Origin: Sphingobium trunci
Lineage (GTDB): Bacteria; Pseudomonadota; Alphaproteobacteria; Sphingomonadales; Sphingomonadaceae
DNA: 64,000 nucleotides
Direction: 5' to 3'
Assembly: GCF_022664535.1 (NCBI RefSeq)
Contig: NZ_JAKUJY010000001.1
Coordinates: forward strand, 248,001 to 312,000
Of this stretch, positions 62,619 to 64,000 are shown in pieces (the stretch's first letter is position 1; each line of letters begins with the position of its first letter). The position numbers and the translations under genes were made by a program. The notes below the pieces were generated by a model that saw only the letters and a list, made by a program, of their open reading frames with translations, ran no database searches and was not told the DNA's origin.

Positions 62619-63764
62619 CTAGGCGGCTTCGTCCATGGCTCCACGCGCCGAACCGCTGGCGGCGATGATCTTTGCGATGCGTTCGGAGGCATGGCCGTCG
62701 CCGAAGGGGTTGTGGGCGCGGGACATGGCGGCATAGGCGGCTTCATCGTCCAGCAGCGCGAAGACCGAGCGGACGATGGCGGCTCGATCCGTGCCTACCA
62801 GACGGGCCGTACCTGCCGCGACGCCTTCGGGGCGTTCGGTGGTTTCGCGCATCACCAGCACCGGCTTGCCGAGCGAGGGCGCCTCCTCCTGCACGCCGCC
62901 GCTGTCGGTGAGGACGAGATGGCTGAGATCGAGCAGGCGGACGAAGTGGGGATAGTCCAGCGGCTCGATCATCGCGACGTTGGGAAGCGTGCCCAGCACC
63001 GCCTCCATCACCGGGCGGACATTGGGGTTGGGATGGACCGGGAAGATGACGGCGATGTCGGGGCGCGCCGCGATGTCGGCTATGGCGCGGGCAATCGCCT
63101 CCATGCCGCCGCCGAAATTTTCCCGGCGGTGGCTGGTGACGGCGATGATCCGCTTGCCGGCGAAACGGGCGGCAAGGCCGTCCAGGCCGGAGGCGAGCCG
63201 GGGTTCGCCAAGGACGCGCTGGCGCGTGGCGAGCAAGGCGTCGATGACTGTGTTGCCGGTGACATGGATCGTCGCCGGATCGCGATTTTCGGCCAGCAGG
63301 GCGTCGGCGGCCGCCTGTGTCGGGGCGAAGTTCATGTCGGCGATGCAGGCGACGACGCGGCGGTTCACTTCCTCCGGCCAGGGATGATGGATGTCGCCGC
63401 TGCGCAGGCCCGCCTCGACATGCGCCACCGGAATCTTGCGATAATAGGCGGCGAGGCTTGCCACCATGGTGGTCAGCGTGTCGCCATGGACGAGCACGCG
63501 ATCGGCCTTTTCCGCATCGAACGCCTGGCCCAGTTCGACGATCAGTTTCGCGGTCAGGCCGTCCAGCGTCTGGTTGGGGGTCATCACGTCGAGGTCGATA
63601 TCCGGCACGATCCCGGCGATCTCCAGCACCTGGTCCAGCAGGCCGCGATGCTGCGCGGTCACGATCACGCGCGTGTCCACATCCTCCCGCGCGCGCAGGG
63701 CGTGGATCACCGGAAACAGCTTGATCGCCTCGGGCCGTGTCCCGAACACCAGCGCAACCTTCAT
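62619..63764 (-). CDS. wecB: UDP-N-acetylglucosamine 2-epimerase (non-hydrolysing)
   Basis: WecB interconverts UDP-GlcNAc and UDP-ManNAc, feeding WecC. The 381-residue product has VFGTRPEAIKLFPVIHALR, AHVEAGLRSGDIHHPWPEE and VTSHRRENFGGGMEAIARAI. It ends the active-site set with VLTDSGGVQEEAPSLGKPVL and TERPEGV. The start ATG 63764 is close to family starts. It is divergent from ugd across 157 bases, which hold their promoters. Confidence 0.95.
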   Translation of the reverse strand: MKVALVFGTRPEAIKLFPVIHALRAREDVDTRVIVTAQHRGLLDQVLEIAGIVPDIDLDVMTPNQTLDGLTAKLIVELGQAFDAEKADRVLVHGDTLTTMVASLAAYYRKIPVAHVEAGLRSGDIHHPWPEEVNRRVVACIADMNFAPTQAAADALLAENRDPATIHVTGNTVIDALLATRQRVLGEPRLASGLDGLAARFAGKRIIAVTSHRRENFGGGMEAIARAIADIAARPDIAVIFPVHPNPNVRPVMEAVLGTLPNVAMIEPLDYPHFVRLLDLSHLVLTDSGGVQEEAPSLGKPVLVMRETTERPEGVAAGTARLVGTDRAAIVRSVFALLDDEAAYAAMSRAHNPFGDGHASERIAKIIAASGSARGAMDEAA

Positions 63765-63921
63765 GTCTTACCCTTTGCAAGCCGCCATTCGGGTAAGTGG
63801 CTGACAGAAAATGGTAACCATCCTCTGAACGGGAGTACCCCCCACGCCCGCTTTCGCATCGGCGAAAAGCTATGCTAGAGGCCGGACCAACCATCTTCCC
63901 AACGAAGGGCTGAGACATTTT

Positions 63922-64000
63922 ATGAAGATCACGATGATCGGCACGGGCTATGTCGGGCTGGTTTCAGGCGCCTGCTTCGCCGATTTCGGCCATGATGTGG
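63922..64000 (+). CDS. ugd: UDP-glucose 6-dehydrogenase, 5' end only
   Basis: Only the first 26 codons are present: MKITMIGTGYVGLVSGACFA then DFGHDV. This is the start of nucleotide-sugar dehydrogenases of the Ugd group (GTGYVGLVSGACFADFGH). It would make UDP-glucuronate for the same polysaccharide as the wec genes. It could be another UDP-sugar dehydrogenase; the start codon is at 63922, and the rest lies beyond the window. Confidence 0.9.
   Translation, partial: MKITMIGTGYVGLVSGACFADFGHDV

Overview
The window looks like ordinary chromosomal DNA from a G+C-rich alphaproteobacterium, most likely a sphingomonad (Sphingobium/Sphingomonas type). This is inferred from the gene families and their order: nfu-tsaB-rimI-mucR-fur-plsC-miaB-phoH-ybeY-corC, a MucR-type regulator, a TetR-controlled RND pump, a purC...purS-purQ arrangement with a separate PurS, and many TTG/GTG starts. 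I see no transposase, integrase, prophage gene, CRISPR array or rRNA operon. Two tRNA genes are present: Arg-CCG at 2.5 kb and Thr-TGT at 37.0 kb.

Layout. 0-3.1 kb: a truncated sirtuin, divergent from dapB-nth, then a secreted small protein, tRNA-Arg and an O6-methylguanine repair protein. 3.1-9.7 kb: a three-gene RND efflux operon on the minus strand, divergent from its TetR regulator, with a perfect 18-bp palindrome between them. 9.8-15.2 kb: a small ORF, a large M16 peptidase, an RhlE-type helicase and a flavin-binding general-stress protein. 15.3-22.9 kb: the conserved housekeeping run from nfu to corC. 22.9-31.7 kb: a DUF2142 membrane protein whose 3' end overlaps a convergent PAP2 phosphatase, then the E2 and E3 components of pyruvate dehydrogenase with a thioesterase between them, UspA and RNase R. 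31.8-39 kb: small secreted or hypothetical proteins, a MOSC protein, a glycosyltransferase, rarA coupled to a DUF429-like gene, tRNA-Thr and a 600-bp gene-free stretch with two perfect DnaA boxes. 39-48 kb: EVE protein, 2OG-Fe(II) oxygenase, FolB-like protein, acetyltransferase, a DUF1285-nudL-cca operon, a GGDEF-EAL protein with a degenerate GGDEF motif, and parC. 48.3-53.8 kb: a LysR regulator divergent from a trehalose cluster (otsB, GH15, otsA) flanked by two very small ORFs. 54-57 kb: purC, purS and purQ, interrupted by a TauE-type exporter on the other strand. 57-64 kb: a TAT-exported esterase, then a surface-polysaccharide block (tyrosine autokinase, Wza-like export lipoprotein, wecC, wecB), with ugd starting divergently at the right edge.

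Functional links. The pump operon and TetR form one regulatory unit. OtsA and OtsB make trehalose, and the GH15 enzyme between them is translationally coupled to otsA. WecB and WecC convert UDP-GlcNAc to UDP-ManNAcA and Ugd makes UDP-glucuronate; these feed a polymer exported by the Wzc/Wza-like pair. The phoH-ybeY-corC group serves RNA maturation and ribosome quality.

The most unusual signals are: the GH15 gene, whose conserved N-terminus extends upstream of any standard start codon; two families of dispersed palindromic intergenic repeats; the 600-bp gap with tandem DnaA boxes; and several small ORFs. I did not find a clearly new multi-gene system.
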